Position numbers and translations under genes: made by a program. The notes under the pieces were generated by a model. It was not told where the DNA came from, did no database searches, and saw only the letters and a program-made list of their open reading frames with translations. Shown one piece after another: positions 63,928-64,000 of a stretch of 64,000 bases of DNA. The stretch is from Bacteroidetes bacterium HGW-Bacteroidetes-5. GTDB lineage: Bacteria; Bacteroidota; Bacteroidia; Bacteroidales; UBA932. The DNA is taken from contig PHDC01000001.1 of the NCBI GenBank assembly GCA_002842515.1, positions 1,488,001-1,552,000 on the forward strand. The letters run 5' to 3'. How positions within the stretch are numbered: position 1 is the first letter of the stretch; the number at the start of each line of letters is the position of its first letter.

Positions 63928-64000
63928 CTATCCGCATTTTGAGTTTCCACAGGCCATACAGGTGAGGCAACCCTCCTGATATACAAGGTTTAGAGAGCCA
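63928..64000 (-). CDS. Partial C-terminus of a probable B12-dependent ribonucleotide reductase
   Basis: Only the last 23 codons lie in the window, running off the right edge. The residues end in EGCLTCMACGNSKCG, a cysteine cluster like that at the C-terminus of adenosylcobalamin-dependent ribonucleotide reductases (NrdJ), where the cysteines re-reduce the active site. The stop TAG touches the ispE start. With so little sequence the call rests on the cysteine pattern alone. Confidence 0.55.
   Translation of the reverse strand, partial: GSLNLVYQEGCLTCMACGNSKCG

Overview
The window is a gene-dense, moderately AT-rich chromosomal segment from a member of the Bacteroidota, most likely an anaerobic Bacteroidales. 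The evidence is: many upstream regions carry the phylum's -7 promoter box TAnnTTTG, several with TTTG 18-19 bp further upstream; ribosome binding sites are weak; and family-restricted genes are present (DUF4271 next to hemD, a DUF2723 membrane glycosyltransferase, a GldE-like CBS protein, a SUI1/YciH protein, peptidase S37, a fused aminolipid acyltransferase). I see no insertion sequence, phage, integrase or CRISPR array. No stretch over 300 bases lacks a gene.

Layout. 1-3.5 kb (minus): a four-gene operon dsrC - DsrM-like cytochrome b - DsrK/HdrD-like Fe-S protein - cysteine desulfurase. 3.6-5.3 kb: fhs. 5.3-12.05 kb (minus): a complete his operon, hisG-hisD-hisCB(fused)-hisH-hisA-hisF-hisIE, preceded by a promoter, a 29-codon histidine-rich leader peptide and an attenuator terminator. 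12.1-16.1 kb (minus): nrfH-nrfA-resB-ccsA, for respiratory nitrite ammonification and heme attachment. 16.1-23.3 kb: an S9 peptidase, glutaminase, a serpin lipoprotein, a C69 dipeptidase and a small secreted protein. 23.3-30.6 kb (minus): S41 protease, comF, cdaA, mutS2, a lipoprotein, a GtrA protein and a PHP (HisJ-like) phosphatase. 30.7-34.5 kb (plus): rdgB, recO, GH3-like and LuxE-like enzymes. 34.5-40.2 kb: a DUF2723 protein, then yciH-DUF4271-hemD-rnpA-yidD. 40.2-51.2 kb: two-domain acyltransferase, uvrC, pnuC, a large metalloprotease-like envelope protein, a Na/Pi symporter, a phosphodiester glycosidase and a glycosyltransferase. 51.2-56.7 kb: tRNA-Gln, a YqaA/DedA protein, tadA, groES-groEL, bcp, a PPTase and a GldE-like protein. 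56.7-64 kb: DUF2156, peptidase S37, tyrS, rbfA, a LolC/E-type permease, ansB, ispE and the tail of a probable B12-dependent ribonucleotide reductase.

How it works together. Several peptidases with glutaminase and asparaginase point to an organism that uses peptides and amino acids. nrfHA gives it quinol-linked nitrite reduction to ammonium. The histidine pathway is complete in the window if the PHP protein at 23.3-24.1 kb supplies histidinol phosphatase, since the his operon itself encodes none.

The best candidate for something undescribed is the 18-3481 operon. It has a DsrC with both redox cysteines and a quinol-linked DsrMK-like reductase, but no dsrAB; a cysteine desulfurase stands in their place. 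This suggests a route that moves cysteine sulfur onto DsrC and reduces it with membrane electrons. Second is the his attenuator with three mutually exclusive pairings, and third the HisC-HisB fusion. All functions are read from sequence only; no database search was run.
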